Notes under the pieces: generated by a model
Told to the model about the DNA's origin: nothing
Database searches by the model: none
Seen by the model: only the letters and a program-made list of their open reading frames with translations
Position numbers and translations under genes: made by a program
Shown: in pieces, positions 47,809 through 56,064 of the stretch
Position numbering within the stretch: position 1 is the first letter of the stretch
Layout: each line of letters begins with the position of its first letter
Assembly (NCBI RefSeq): GCF_016745505.1
Contig: NZ_JAERUC010000184.1
Coordinates: 62,001 to 126,000 of the forward strand
Direction: 5' to 3'
DNA: 64,000 bases
DNA from: Streptomyces silvae
GTDB taxonomy: Bacteria; Actinomycetota; Actinomycetes; Streptomycetales; Streptomycetaceae

Positions 47809-47846
47809 CGCGCCGGCCGCCCCCGTAGGGAGGGGCCGCCGGCGCG
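47809..47846. terminator. Bidirectional terminator after dhaM
   Basis: CGCGCCGGCCGCCCC (47809-47823) pairs with GGGGCCGCCGGCGCG (47832-47846) with one mismatch around an 8-base loop, between convergent dhaM and the GH12 gene. Confidence 0.75.
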
Positions 47847-47865
47847 GGACGGGTCGCGCGTGGGG

Positions 47866-48669
47866 TCAGGCCGGGCCGCCGATGCCGGACCGGGTCTCCA
47901 CGGACGAGGAGAAGGAGCTGACGGCGAGCCCCGCTCCGCCCTGCCACGGTTCGAACCCGGCCTGGACGCTGGTGAGGTACCAGTCGGGCCGTGCCATGCC
48001 CCGGTTGACGGTCTCGTCGACGAAGTCCATGACGTCGAAGCTCCAGCTGTCGATCGCGGACGGGGCCAGGAACGAGATCACGTCGTTGCCGCCGTTGTTG
48101 CCCGTCCACACCTCCCAGTCGCGCCCGCCGACCGTGACGTGCCCGGTCGGCGAGCCGATCGGCTGGACCGGGCCCACCCGGTTGAACCAGATCATGATCT
48201 CGGTGCTGTTCACGCCGTCGGTACGGGGCGTGGGGTCGAGCCAGATGTCGTAGGCCGCGTCGTAGACCGCGTTGTCGACGTACCGGTAGGAGATGCTGCT
48301 CGGTGCCCTGTCGATCGAGCTGAGCTGCGCCGGGAGCCGGGTGCCTGGTGAACAGTTCGTGTAGTGGCAGCCGTTGAAGACGGACGGGTAGGACTTGGGG
48401 GCCCCGTTCGTCGGCACCGAGCCGTCGGCGCGGGTCAGATCGAAACCGTTCGCCGTCACACCGAGGCACTGCTCCTCGGCGATGCCCCAGCGGTTGTTCT
48501 GCACCACGTACCGGTCCTGGATGACCGTCGAACCGTACTGCTCGCAGAGCTGGATGTCCGCGTGTGCGGGCGGGGCGGTGAGGGCGAGGGCCGCGCAGGA
48601 GGCCAGGGCCACGCCCAGTACGGCGGCCTCGGTCCGTAACGACCGGAGAAAGCGGATGGGGCTCTTCAT
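47866..48669 (-). CDS. Secreted GH12 endo-beta-1,4-glucanase
   Basis: About 267 residues. A signal peptide (RTEAAVLGVALASCAALALT...AHA) precedes the GH12 jelly roll. The catalytic Glu residues are probably those in STEIMIWFNRVGP (nucleophile) and QAGFEPWQGG (acid/base), with GRDWEVWTGN between. It should hydrolyse cellulose or xyloglucan outside the cell. Leu11 is encoded by TTA (taa at 48637-48639 on the plus strand), making translation dependent on the bldA tRNA. A near-perfect CebR box lies upstream. ATG 48669 is the start. Confidence 0.92.
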   Translation of the reverse strand: MKSPIRFLRSLRTEAAVLGVALASCAALALTAPPAHADIQLCEQYGSTVIQDRYVVQNNRWGIAEEQCLGVTANGFDLTRADGSVPTNGAPKSYPSVFNGCHYTNCSPGTRLPAQLSSIDRAPSSISYRYVDNAVYDAAYDIWLDPTPRTDGVNSTEIMIWFNRVGPVQPIGSPTGHVTVGGRDWEVWTGNNGGNDVISFLAPSAIDSWSFDVMDFVDETVNRGMARPDWYLTSVQAGFEPWQGGAGLAVSSFSSSVETRSGIGGPA

Positions 48670-48723
48670 GATGTCCCTTCGGTGGGGGGCCGAGGTACCC
48701 GGAAGGACCGCGGCAGGGCAAGA

Positions 48724-48737
48724 CGGGAGCGCTCCCA
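48724..48737. promoter_or_regulatory. CebR-type operator upstream of the GH12 cellulase
   Basis: CGGGAGCGCTCCCA matches the known CebR box TGGGAGCGCTCCCA at 13 of 14 positions. It lies 55 bp upstream of the GH12 start and downstream of a possible minus-strand -10 (TAGGTT). CebR is released by cellobiose or cellotriose. Confidence 0.85.
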
Positions 48738-48830
48738 CTCCATTCCAGCGTGGAACCTATGGGGCGGGCGGGACCGGGCGCAAGGCTCGGGCACCGACGA
48801 ATCCCGGCACTTTCCGCGCGCCGGAACGCC

Positions 48831-48863
48831 GCACGGCTCCCGGACCGGGTCCGGGAGCCGTGC
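48831..48863 (-). terminator. Terminator of the phosphodiester glycosidase gene
   Basis: GCACGGCTCCCGGAC (48831-48845) pairs perfectly with GTCCGGGAGCCGTGC (48849-48863), a 15-bp stem with a 3-base loop, 16 bases beyond the stop. Confidence 0.85.
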
Positions 48864-48879
48864 GGTGGGTGACGGGAGG

Positions 48880-51800
48880 TCAGGCCGCGGGCGCCACCGC
48901 CCCGGCCGCGATCCGGATCCGTACCTGGCGGGTCTCACCGTTGACGGTCACCGCGAGCGTGACGGCTCCGGGACGGAGGGCGGTGAGGGTGCCCGTGGCC
49001 GGGTCCAGCGTGGCGATGTGGTGCCGGCGGGCGCCGTCCGCGGTCCCGATGCGGACGTTCGGCGAGCCGGTCCAGTCCGCGCTGAGCGGGAAGGCCACCG
49101 GCACGGTCCGCGCCCCCTGGGTGACCCGCGCGCTCACCTTCGTCCGCTCCCCCGCGACGAGTGCGGAGGGGGCGTCCAGGGCCAGCTCGTCGACGTGCGC
49201 GCGGGTCTGCACGGAGACCCAGTCGGGCCCGCCCCGCCACGGCTGCCGGCGTGCCGTCGCCTGTTCGCCGGGCGTGACGCGGTCGGCGCCGATCAGGGAC
49301 CAGCCGGTGAACCCGCCCTCGTCCGCGGGGCTCGCCGGCGCCTTGCCGGAGTTCCCGTTGACCAGGTAGGGGACCCCGTCGACGTGCGAGGCGTGGAACA
49401 CCCCGACGTGGCTGCCGACGAGGGCCGCGCCCTTGCCGGTCGTACGGCGGAAGTCCGCGAGCCACTGTTCGACGAGGGCGGCCTCCTTGCGGTCGCTCAG
49501 CTGGCTGCCCTTCTGCACGGTCGGATCGCGCGGGGGCACGTGCTCGATCAGCATCACGGAGCCGACGGAGCGGTCCTTCGCCGCCGCGTCCAGCTGGGAC
49601 CGCAGTTCCTTGATCTGGTCGAGGCCGCCGCCGCGCAGGCTGAGGCTCGACGTGTCGAGGGTGACGAACCGGGTGCCCTCGTGGTCGAACGTCCGCCGGG
49701 CGGGGCCGAACTGTGAGATGAAGTTGTCGATCTTCCCGCCCATCACCTCGTGGTTGCCCGGCACGTAGTACCAGGGCAGCGTGGAACCGAGTTCCTCGTC
49801 GAGGACCTGGCGGGCGAAGGCGAGGTCCGCCGGGGATCCCTCGTCGACGAGATCGCCGTTGACCACCAGGAAGTCGGGCCGGGCCGCCTTGATCTCGCGC
49901 AGGGTGCGGCGTGCCTGCCGGACGATGGCGCTGTCCGGGTCCCGGGCGACGAACTGGGCGTCCGACATCACCGCGAACCGCCAGTCGCGGCCCTCGGTGA
50001 CGGCGGCGGGGTCGATCAACGGGTCCGCGGGCTCGTCCTGTTCGGGAAGCTCGACGGTGGGCGGCACCTGGGCGGTCAGGTCGTCGATGACGATCTCACC
50101 GGTGTACTGCCGGGCCGCGGCCGTCTCGGCGAGGTAGAAGCGGGACACCGTCAGCGGCATCGCCGCGCCGGGCGGCACGGCGAAGGTGACCGGCCGCCAG
50201 CCGGTCCAGGTGATGTACGGCCCCCGCAGCAGCTGGTCGGAGCCTGCGGCGTCCTTGAGGTGCAGGGTGGGCCAGGCGCCGTTGCCGTCCCCCTTGATCC
50301 AGAGCGTGTACGCCTGTGGCTGGCCCGGTACGGCGACGGGCCGCGGCGGGGCCGCGTAGGCGGCGCGCGTGGCGGTCGACCGGGTGAAGTCGTAGGTGAG
50401 CCGGAGACCGGTGCCGGTGTGGCCGTCCGGGGTCGCGGCGAGCGAGCCGTCGGCGCGGGCCTGGCTGAACGTCCAGGACCCGGCGTCCTCGAAGTCCGAC
50501 ACGCTCTGCTCCGTGAGGCCGACGCTCACCGCGAGGACGGTGCTGACGCCTGCCACGGTGGCCTTGATCCGCCCGGCCCCGGAGCCGGTGAGGGACGTGA
50601 CGGTGAAGGAGCCGCGGCCGTCGTCGGCGACGGCGAACAGCGTGTGGTCGTAGTCGAGCGTGACGTCCTCCGGCTCGACGGGGGCGCTCGTACCGTGGGC
50701 GTCGAGTCCTACGATGCCGAAGGCGCCGGTGGCGTCCTTGTCCGCCAGGCCGACACGCGTGGTGGTGGCCCTGATCCGGGCCAGCCGGTCGAGCACGGTG
50801 AGCCGGGTCGCGCCGTGGGCACCTGCCTTCTCCGCCCTGACGTCGGTCGTGCCGCTGCGGCGTGCGGTGAACGTGCCCCGGGAGTCGACACCGCCGACCG
50901 ACGCGTCGACGGCGCGCCAGCGCGGGGCACCGGCGGCGGGTCCGTAGGTCTCGTCGTATCCGGCCGCGGTGAGCTTCCGGGTCAGGCCGGGGAAGACCCG
51001 CTCGGGACGGCCGCCGGCCACCGGGTCGTCGCCGGGGGCCGCGCCGGGCGGCGTACGGGTCTCGACCCAGAACCCTTGGAGCCGCCCGCTGCCGTCGGGA
51101 GCGGTCAGGGCGAGGCCGTTGGGGACCGTGCGCTCGCTGCCGTCGGACGGGCTGTTCTCGACCTGGAGCGCGTCGCTGCCGGGCTCGCGGGCGACGAGCG
51201 TCGACGAGCCTCCGCCGTCGAGGTTCAGGGCGCTGTACGCGCCGGCCCCGCGCATCATCTCGCCCAGCTCGGTGAGGGTGACGCCGCCGCTGTCGGCCTG
51301 GCGTCCGTCGACGGTGACGACCTGCATGGTCCGGCCGTCCCGGGAGAAACCGACGGCGGTGCGGGGCGCGGCGGTGTTGTTGCCCTCGCCGTCGTGGTTC
51401 TGCGCCACTCCGTCGACGACGAGCAGCTCACGGCCGCCCACGGCGGTGCGGGGCACGGCTCCGCCGTCGGTGCGCGCCCGGTAGGTGATGCCGACCGGGT
51501 CCCCCGGTTTCAGAGCGGTCAGCAGGGCCGCCCCGGCCTCACGGCCGACGAGGACCACGGTGTCCTCGGGGACGGGCCCCGATCCGGGGGTGCCCGACAC
51601 GGAGACCACCGTGCCGTCGCGCACGGCGACTTCGGCGACGGGCTTCGCGTCGTCGACGGTGAGGGCGCGGTCGGCGCTCCCCCAGGCGGAGGTGTAGGCG
51701 CCCACGCCCTGGGCGGGTACGTTCGCCGCGTTGTACGCGGCGAGGGGGTGCGTGCCCGACGGGAGGGTCAGCGTGCCGTCGAAGTACAGCTCCAGGACCC

Positions 51801-52371
51801 GGCCGGCGTTCCCCGGCCCGATGCCCACCGCGCGGTTGACGCCCGGGGCCGGGGAGTGGACGGTACGGCCGTCCCGCACCCCGGGGCCCTGGGGCGCCCC
51901 GGTCTCGTTGATGTCGAAGAAGTCCGCGTTGATCGCGGCGACGGTCCGGCGGCCCTTCCCGGGATCGTGTCCGGCCGCGAGCTCGGAGACCGTGTGCCGG
52001 TCGGCGACCTTGCCGGAGGAGAGGTAGTCGGCGCGGACTCCGCTGCCGTCCAGGTCGACGGAGAGGGTGTCGACCCGTAGCCACTTGTCGGATTCCAGCC
52101 GGTCGTACGAGTTCAGACGTACGCCGGGGGCGACGGGGCGGGAGGCGCGGGCGGTCTCGATGCCGTCGCCGTCCACCACGGATGCCGCTCCGCCGGACGG
52201 TCCACTGGCGGCCGGCGGGGCGACGGGTCTGAGGATCTCCGCGGTGGTGTGCGGGCGGGGGTCCGGGGTCGGGTCGGCTGCTGCGGGGGCGACGGCCCCG
52301 ACCACCGTCGCCGCCACGGTGGCCAGCAGCACGAGTGGCCGCAGGGCGGGGCGGAATGTTCCTGGGCCCAC
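48880..52371 (-). CDS. Secreted NAGPA-type phosphodiester glycosidase fused to a metallophosphoesterase
   Basis: About 1163 residues. A signal peptide (LVLLATVAATVVGAVAPAAA) is followed by a phosphodiester-glycosidase (NAGPA) domain at about 130-410 (AINADFFDIN, PRTAVGFSRDGRTMQVVTVD, ALNLDGGGSSTLV). Ig-like sequence and a galactose-binding-like segment (FEDAGSWTFS) come next, then a calcineurin-type phosphoesterase at about 800-1010: MSDAQF, VVNGDLVDEG, VPGNHEV, SHVGVFHA. The first metal motif is D-A-Q rather than D-x-H, a known variant. It may strip glycosyl phosphates from teichoic acid or exopolymers. AGGAGG precedes GTG 52371. Confidence 0.9.
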   Translation of the reverse strand: MGPGTFRPALRPLVLLATVAATVVGAVAPAAADPTPDPRPHTTAEILRPVAPPAASGPSGGAASVVDGDGIETARASRPVAPGVRLNSYDRLESDKWLRVDTLSVDLDGSGVRADYLSSGKVADRHTVSELAAGHDPGKGRRTVAAINADFFDINETGAPQGPGVRDGRTVHSPAPGVNRAVGIGPGNAGRVLELYFDGTLTLPSGTHPLAAYNAANVPAQGVGAYTSAWGSADRALTVDDAKPVAEVAVRDGTVVSVSGTPGSGPVPEDTVVLVGREAGAALLTALKPGDPVGITYRARTDGGAVPRTAVGGRELLVVDGVAQNHDGEGNNTAAPRTAVGFSRDGRTMQVVTVDGRQADSGGVTLTELGEMMRGAGAYSALNLDGGGSSTLVAREPGSDALQVENSPSDGSERTVPNGLALTAPDGSGRLQGFWVETRTPPGAAPGDDPVAGGRPERVFPGLTRKLTAAGYDETYGPAAGAPRWRAVDASVGGVDSRGTFTARRSGTTDVRAEKAGAHGATRLTVLDRLARIRATTTRVGLADKDATGAFGIVGLDAHGTSAPVEPEDVTLDYDHTLFAVADDGRGSFTVTSLTGSGAGRIKATVAGVSTVLAVSVGLTEQSVSDFEDAGSWTFSQARADGSLAATPDGHTGTGLRLTYDFTRSTATRAAYAAPPRPVAVPGQPQAYTLWIKGDGNGAWPTLHLKDAAGSDQLLRGPYITWTGWRPVTFAVPPGAAMPLTVSRFYLAETAAARQYTGEIVIDDLTAQVPPTVELPEQDEPADPLIDPAAVTEGRDWRFAVMSDAQFVARDPDSAIVRQARRTLREIKAARPDFLVVNGDLVDEGSPADLAFARQVLDEELGSTLPWYYVPGNHEVMGGKIDNFISQFGPARRTFDHEGTRFVTLDTSSLSLRGGGLDQIKELRSQLDAAAKDRSVGSVMLIEHVPPRDPTVQKGSQLSDRKEAALVEQWLADFRRTTGKGAALVGSHVGVFHASHVDGVPYLVNGNSGKAPASPADEGGFTGWSLIGADRVTPGEQATARRQPWRGGPDWVSVQTRAHVDELALDAPSALVAGERTKVSARVTQGARTVPVAFPLSADWTGSPNVRIGTADGARRHHIATLDPATGTLTALRPGAVTLAVTVNGETRQVRIRIAAGAVAPAA

Positions 52372-52661
52372 AAATCCTCCTGGTGCGGAGCTGGTTGTGC
52401 GCGGAAAGCGCTGTCGGCGGACAGCATGGCCGGGCCCGGTGGGAGGCGCCAGAGGACAACGGGGACATCAGGAGGAACAGCGCGCGGCGAGGGAGTGACC
52501 CCGGGCGGACGCGGCGGGGCATCCCATCTCCGGCGGTGGGACGGGCCGTCGGCACGCTGCGAGGCCCGGTCCGGTCATGTGCGGCCGCCGGGCTCGGGGT
52601 GCTCGTCACGGCTGACACGGCGCCAGACCGGATCCGGGTACGAGGACTGACGTCCCATCTA
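52372..52661. other. Divergent intergenic region without recognised genes
   Basis: Between the phosphodiester glycosidase and the BNR-repeat gene. Apart from the glycosidase ribosome site at its left edge, I see no gene and no clear promoter for the leftward gene. Confidence 0.5.
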
Positions 52662-52691
52662 TTTACATCGATGTACATCCGGCTCTAGCCT
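52662..52691 (+). promoter_or_regulatory. Promoter with a perfect 12-bp operator palindrome over the -35
   Basis: TTTACA (52662-52667), an 18-bp spacer and TAGCCT (52686-52691) form a promoter for the BNR-repeat gene. TACATCGATGTA (52664-52675) is a perfect palindrome with a central CG, like LacI-family operators, and overlaps the -35. The repressor gene is not in this window. Confidence 0.65.
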
Positions 52692-52727
52692 GACGCGCAA
52701 TCCACCCGCCCCGGAAGGAACACGACC

Positions 52728-54020
52728 GTGATCCTGCCTCTTTCGCATGCCTTCGTCCGGCGCCACGGCGCCGGCTCCGCCCAGAGTCCCGGCGGTCGCC
52801 GCGGGCCCGGCGGCCGGTCCGCCGGCCGCCGGACACAGCTCCTCGTCCTCGCCCTGACCGGCGTGCTGGGCCTGCTGCTGACCACCTCGGCCACCGCCAC
52901 AGCCAGCGGCACCGGCCCGGCCGCCGTGTCCTCCCCCATGGCCACCGGAACCCCGCTACGCGACGGCGCGGGCCTGTATCCGCGGGCCATCCGCCTCGCG
53001 CACAACGGCGCGGCCAACGGACGCGTCCTGGCGAGCGTCGTCACCTTCGACGGCAACAACGGGATCGGCGCCATTCACGAGAGCACGGACTCGGGGGCGA
53101 CCTTCCACGAGGTCGGCCGGATCGCCGACCCGGAGTCGGCGGCCGGCCAGGGCCTCTGCTGCACCACCCTGTTCGAACTGCCCCGGCAGGTGGGCGCGCT
53201 GCGCGCCGGCACGCTGCTGTGGGCCTCCTCCGCCGGCCAGGACGAGACCGACCGCCGCATGGCGCTGCGGATCTGGCGGAGCGACGATGTGGGCGCCAGC
53301 TGGTCCTACCTGTCCTCGTGCGCGGTGGCGGGCGGGACGGGCGGCCTGTGGGAACCGGAGTTCTCGGTGGCCGCCGACGGCGCGCTGGTCTGCCATTACG
53401 CCGATGAGACCGACCCCGCGCACAGTCAGAAACTCGTCGCGGCGCGCAGTTACGACGGGGTGCGCTGGGAAGGGCACCACAGCACCGTGGCCAGCGGCTG
53501 GGAGCCCGACCGGCCGGGTATGCCCGTGGTCCGGCAGCTGCCGAACGGCACGTACTTCATGAGCTACGAGATCTGCAATCCCGGCGGGCAGTACCAGTGC
53601 GTGGTGCACTACCGGACGTCCGCCGACGGCTGGAACTGGGGGGACCCCGCCTGGCTGGGCATCCGGCCCGAGACCGCCGACGGCCGGTACTTCCGCGCCG
53701 CTCCCACCATCGCCTGGGCACCCGCTCCGGGCGGCGGGTCCGACGGGCGCATCCTGCTGGTCGGACAGCGCCTGCTGAACCGGGACGGCACGCCCGCCGC
53801 CGGCAGCGGCCGTACGGTTCTGACCAACGCGCGGAACGGCGAAGGGCCGTGGTCCGCGATCGCCGCCCCGGTGACGGTGCCGGACCCGGAGGTGAACTAC
53901 TGCCAGAACTACAGCTCGCCGCTGCTGCCCTCGGCGGACGGCAGGCAGGTGCTGCAGATCGCCACCGACTTCGACGGAACGGTGTGCAGGGCGTACTTCG
54001 GGACGGGAAACCTGCCGTAG
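52728..54020 (+). CDS. Secreted sialidase/exo-arabinanase-fold (BNR repeat) protein
   Basis: About 430 residues. A long signal region (LLVLALTGVLGLLLTTSATA) precedes a six-bladed propeller with Asp-box motifs STDSGATFHE and SDDVGASWSYL. WEPEFSVAADGALVCHYADE and FDGTVCRAYFG fit sialidase-like or GH93 exo-arabinanase proteins; several Cys (LCCTTLF, ICNPGGQYQC) suggest disulfides. I cannot assign the substrate. GTG 52728 follows GGAAGGAA. The upstream palindrome suggests sugar-induced expression. Confidence 0.8.
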   Translation: MILPLSHAFVRRHGAGSAQSPGGRRGPGGRSAGRRTQLLVLALTGVLGLLLTTSATATASGTGPAAVSSPMATGTPLRDGAGLYPRAIRLAHNGAANGRVLASVVTFDGNNGIGAIHESTDSGATFHEVGRIADPESAAGQGLCCTTLFELPRQVGALRAGTLLWASSAGQDETDRRMALRIWRSDDVGASWSYLSSCAVAGGTGGLWEPEFSVAADGALVCHYADETDPAHSQKLVAARSYDGVRWEGHHSTVASGWEPDRPGMPVVRQLPNGTYFMSYEICNPGGQYQCVVHYRTSADGWNWGDPAWLGIRPETADGRYFRAAPTIAWAPAPGGGSDGRILLVGQRLLNRDGTPAAGSGRTVLTNARNGEGPWSAIAAPVTVPDPEVNYCQNYSSPLLPSADGRQVLQIATDFDGTVCRAYFGTGNLP

Positions 54021-54024
54021 CGCG

Positions 54025-54042
54025 CCGCCCCGGAGCGGGCGG
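54025..54042. terminator. Short hairpin between convergent genes
   Basis: CCGCCC (54025-54030) pairs with GGGCGG (54037-54042) around a 6-base loop in the 25-bp gap. Confidence 0.4.
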
Positions 54043-54045
54043 GGC

Positions 54046-55086
54046 CTATGCCGGCTGGAGGACCGTCCGCAGCGCGCCCGTTTCGACACCGGTGGTGAGG
54101 GCGTCGTAGGCCTCGCCCGTCCGCGCGAGGCCTAGCTCCCCGGTGACGATCCGCGAGAGTCGCTCCAGGTGCTGGGGCGCGAGCGTCTCGAGGAGCCAGT
54201 GCGTGGACGACGCGTCGACCTGGCCCGTACTGATGGTGACGTTCTTGCGCCACAGGTTCTCCAGGTGCAGGGTGACCGCGGAGTCGTGCATCCCGATGTT
54301 GGCGATGTGACCGCCGTCGCGCACGGCCCCGGTGCACAGGGCGAAGCTGTCGGGAGTTCCCGCCGCTTCGATGACCACGTCCGCGCCGGGGCCTTCCGAC
54401 AGTTCCGCTATCAGCCGGCCGGGGAGCTCCGCGGCGTCGGCCCCCAGCTCGGTGGCGATCTCCAGACGGCGGGGCGAGAGGTCGACGGCGATGACGCGGG
54501 ACGGGGTGAACATGCCGGCGACGACCAGCGCGGCCAGGCCCACCGGCCCCGCGCCCACCACGACGACCACGGAACCGGGCCGGACCTTGCCGTTGCGTAC
54601 GCCGAGCTCGAAGGCGGCGGGCAGCACTTCGGAGAAGAGGACGGCCGTGCGCCTGTCCAGGGTGTAGGGGAGCTTGTGGGTCGAATGGTCCGCGAAGGGG
54701 ACCCGGACGAGTTCCGCCTGGGTGCCGTTCGTCTCGTGCCCCAGCAGCCACCCGCCGCCCTGCGTGCACCGGCCGTGCGCGCCCTCCCTGCACGGCGGGC
54801 ACTGACCGCAGGCGGAGATGGACGAGAGGATCACCTCGTCGCCCGGGACCACGGCGTGCACCTCGGGTCCGACGTCCACGATCTCGCCGACGGCCTCGTG
54901 CCCCAGGACCGTGCCGGGCTTCACCCCGCCGATATCGCCCCGCAACGTGTGCAGGTCGCCCGCGCAGACGGTGGCCGCCTCGACCCTCACGAGGGCGTCG
55001 GCAGGATGCTCGATCGCCGGGTCGTCGACGGTTTCCCAGCGTCCCTCGCCGGGGCCGTGGTAGACGAATGCGTGCACAGTGCTCAC
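54046..55086 (-). CDS. Zinc-dependent medium-chain alcohol dehydrogenase
   Basis: About 346 residues. Catalytic zinc ligands are in AATVCAGDLH and LGHEAVG. The structural-zinc cluster is CGQCPPCREGAHGRC. The NAD(P) Rossmann motif is VVVVGAGPVGLAALVVAG. The substrate is unknown. GTG 55086 follows GGAGAGGGA. It is divergent from the Rv1733c-like gene, and the shared intergenic region carries two DosR/OsdR-like palindromes, so it is probably part of the hypoxia or dormancy group. Confidence 0.9.
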   Translation of the reverse strand: MSTVHAFVYHGPGEGRWETVDDPAIEHPADALVRVEAATVCAGDLHTLRGDIGGVKPGTVLGHEAVGEIVDVGPEVHAVVPGDEVILSSISACGQCPPCREGAHGRCTQGGGWLLGHETNGTQAELVRVPFADHSTHKLPYTLDRRTAVLFSEVLPAAFELGVRNGKVRPGSVVVVVGAGPVGLAALVVAGMFTPSRVIAVDLSPRRLEIATELGADAAELPGRLIAELSEGPGADVVIEAAGTPDSFALCTGAVRDGGHIANIGMHDSAVTLHLENLWRKNVTISTGQVDASSTHWLLETLAPQHLERLSRIVTGELGLARTGEAYDALTTGVETGALRTVLQPA

Positions 55087-55179
55087 TCCCTCTCCGACGC
55101 CGGCCGACGGCTGGCCCGCGGCACTCCCAGTCTCCGTCCGCACCGCGTTCCCTTCGAGAGACGGAGGGGGTAGTCCTCC
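55087..55179. other. Left part of the divergent dormancy-type control region
   Basis: The 338-bp gap 55087-55424 holds no gene. Its regulatory palindromes are listed separately. A clear -35/-10 pair was not identified for either gene, as is common where an activator recruits polymerase. Confidence 0.4.
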
Positions 55180-55194
55180 GGGACATTCGGTCCC
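55180..55194. promoter_or_regulatory. Candidate OsdR/DevR-type box 1
   Basis: GGGACATTCGGTCCC (reverse complement GGGACCGAATGTCCC) is an inverted repeat of GGGAC/GTCCC. It shares 13 of 15 bases with the box at 58656 and lies 94 bp upstream of the alcohol dehydrogenase start. It is also overlapped by a second repeat, GTCCCCC (55190-55196) with GGGGGAC (55203-55209). Confidence 0.55.
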
Positions 55195-55243
55195 CCGGCC
55201 GAGGGGGACGACGCGATTCCGCCGCCGCCGGAAGCGCCCACGA

Positions 55244-55258
55244 GGGACCGGTCGGCCC
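55244..55258. promoter_or_regulatory. Candidate OsdR/DevR-type box 2
   Basis: GGGACCGGTCGGCCC shares GGGACCG and the terminal CCC half with the other two boxes. It lies 167 bp upstream of the Rv1733c-like gene, a plausible activator distance for either divergent gene. Confidence 0.5.
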
Positions 55259-55424
55259 TCCGGGGTGCGTCGGACGGCCCTTCTGCGCCCCCGCGGGCGT
55301 GCGGAGACTCGGTAGGGAGGCGACCGGCCCCCGGATCCCGGGCGGAGGCGGATGACCGCCGTCGCGGAACGGGACACCGGGGTGGCCGCCGAGACCGGAA
55401 CATGGCCCGAAAGGCTGTGCACCC

Positions 55425-56009
55425 ATGTCCGTTGCGATCGGAAGCCGGCGGTGGCGTTCGCATCCTCTGCGCCGGGGGATAGACGTCGTCGAGGTCCGGC
55501 TGTTCCTTGTCCTGTCCACCCTGGTTCTCGTGTGCGCGTCGGCGATCGGCGCGGCACACGGCTGGTCCGCCTTCGAGCACGAACGGTCGGTCGCCGCCGA
55601 ACAGCGGGCCGACCGGCATCTCGTGCGCGCCCTGGTGCTCCGGGACGCCGCGACGTCGTCGCCCTGGTCGGACGAGTCGGGGCGCTCCGCACGCGTCCCG
55701 GTACCGGTCCGCTGGACCGATACCGCGGGCGGCGCTGTCACGGGGAAGGCGATGGTCGCCCCGGGCACCGAGCGGGGGGAGCGGACGGACGTCTGGCTGG
55801 ATCACCGGGGCCGGGTCACGAGCGCGCCCGCCGGGGACCGCGAGGCGTGGGCCGAGGCGCTGGTGGCGGGCGGCGGGATCGCGGCCGTCACCGTGGGCGC
55901 CGGGGTGGTGGCCGGGCTGGGGATCCGGGTGATGTGCAACCGGCGGCGTGCGGCCGACTGGGAGACCGAGTGGAGCAGAGTGGAACCGGAATGGAGCCGA
56001 CGTGTCTGA
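55425..56009 (+). CDS. Rv1733c-like two-helix membrane protein
   Basis: About 194 residues with an N-terminal membrane helix (LFLVLSTLVLVCASAIGAAHG), a soluble extracytoplasmic domain (VPVRWTDTAGGAVTGKAMVA, DVWLDHRGRVTSAP) and a second helix (GGGIAAVTVGAGVVAGLGI). This is the layout of M. tuberculosis Rv1733c, a DosR-regulon membrane antigen; its biochemical role is unknown. Its stop lies 55 bases before the CBS start, so the two may be cotranscribed. Confidence 0.82.
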   Translation: MSVAIGSRRWRSHPLRRGIDVVEVRLFLVLSTLVLVCASAIGAAHGWSAFEHERSVAAEQRADRHLVRALVLRDAATSSPWSDESGRSARVPVPVRWTDTAGGAVTGKAMVAPGTERGERTDVWLDHRGRVTSAPAGDREAWAEALVAGGGIAAVTVGAGVVAGLGIRVMCNRRRAADWETEWSRVEPEWSRRV

Positions 56010-56064
56010 GTCCCGACCGGCGACGCGGGGCGGGCCCGCGTCCGCCCCGCCAGGAGAGCCCGTG

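Noticed and set aside
55403..55417. Fourth OsdR-like box (TGGCCCGAAAGGCTG)
   Set aside because: It matches only about 10 of 15 positions and lacks the right-hand CCC; too weak to list.
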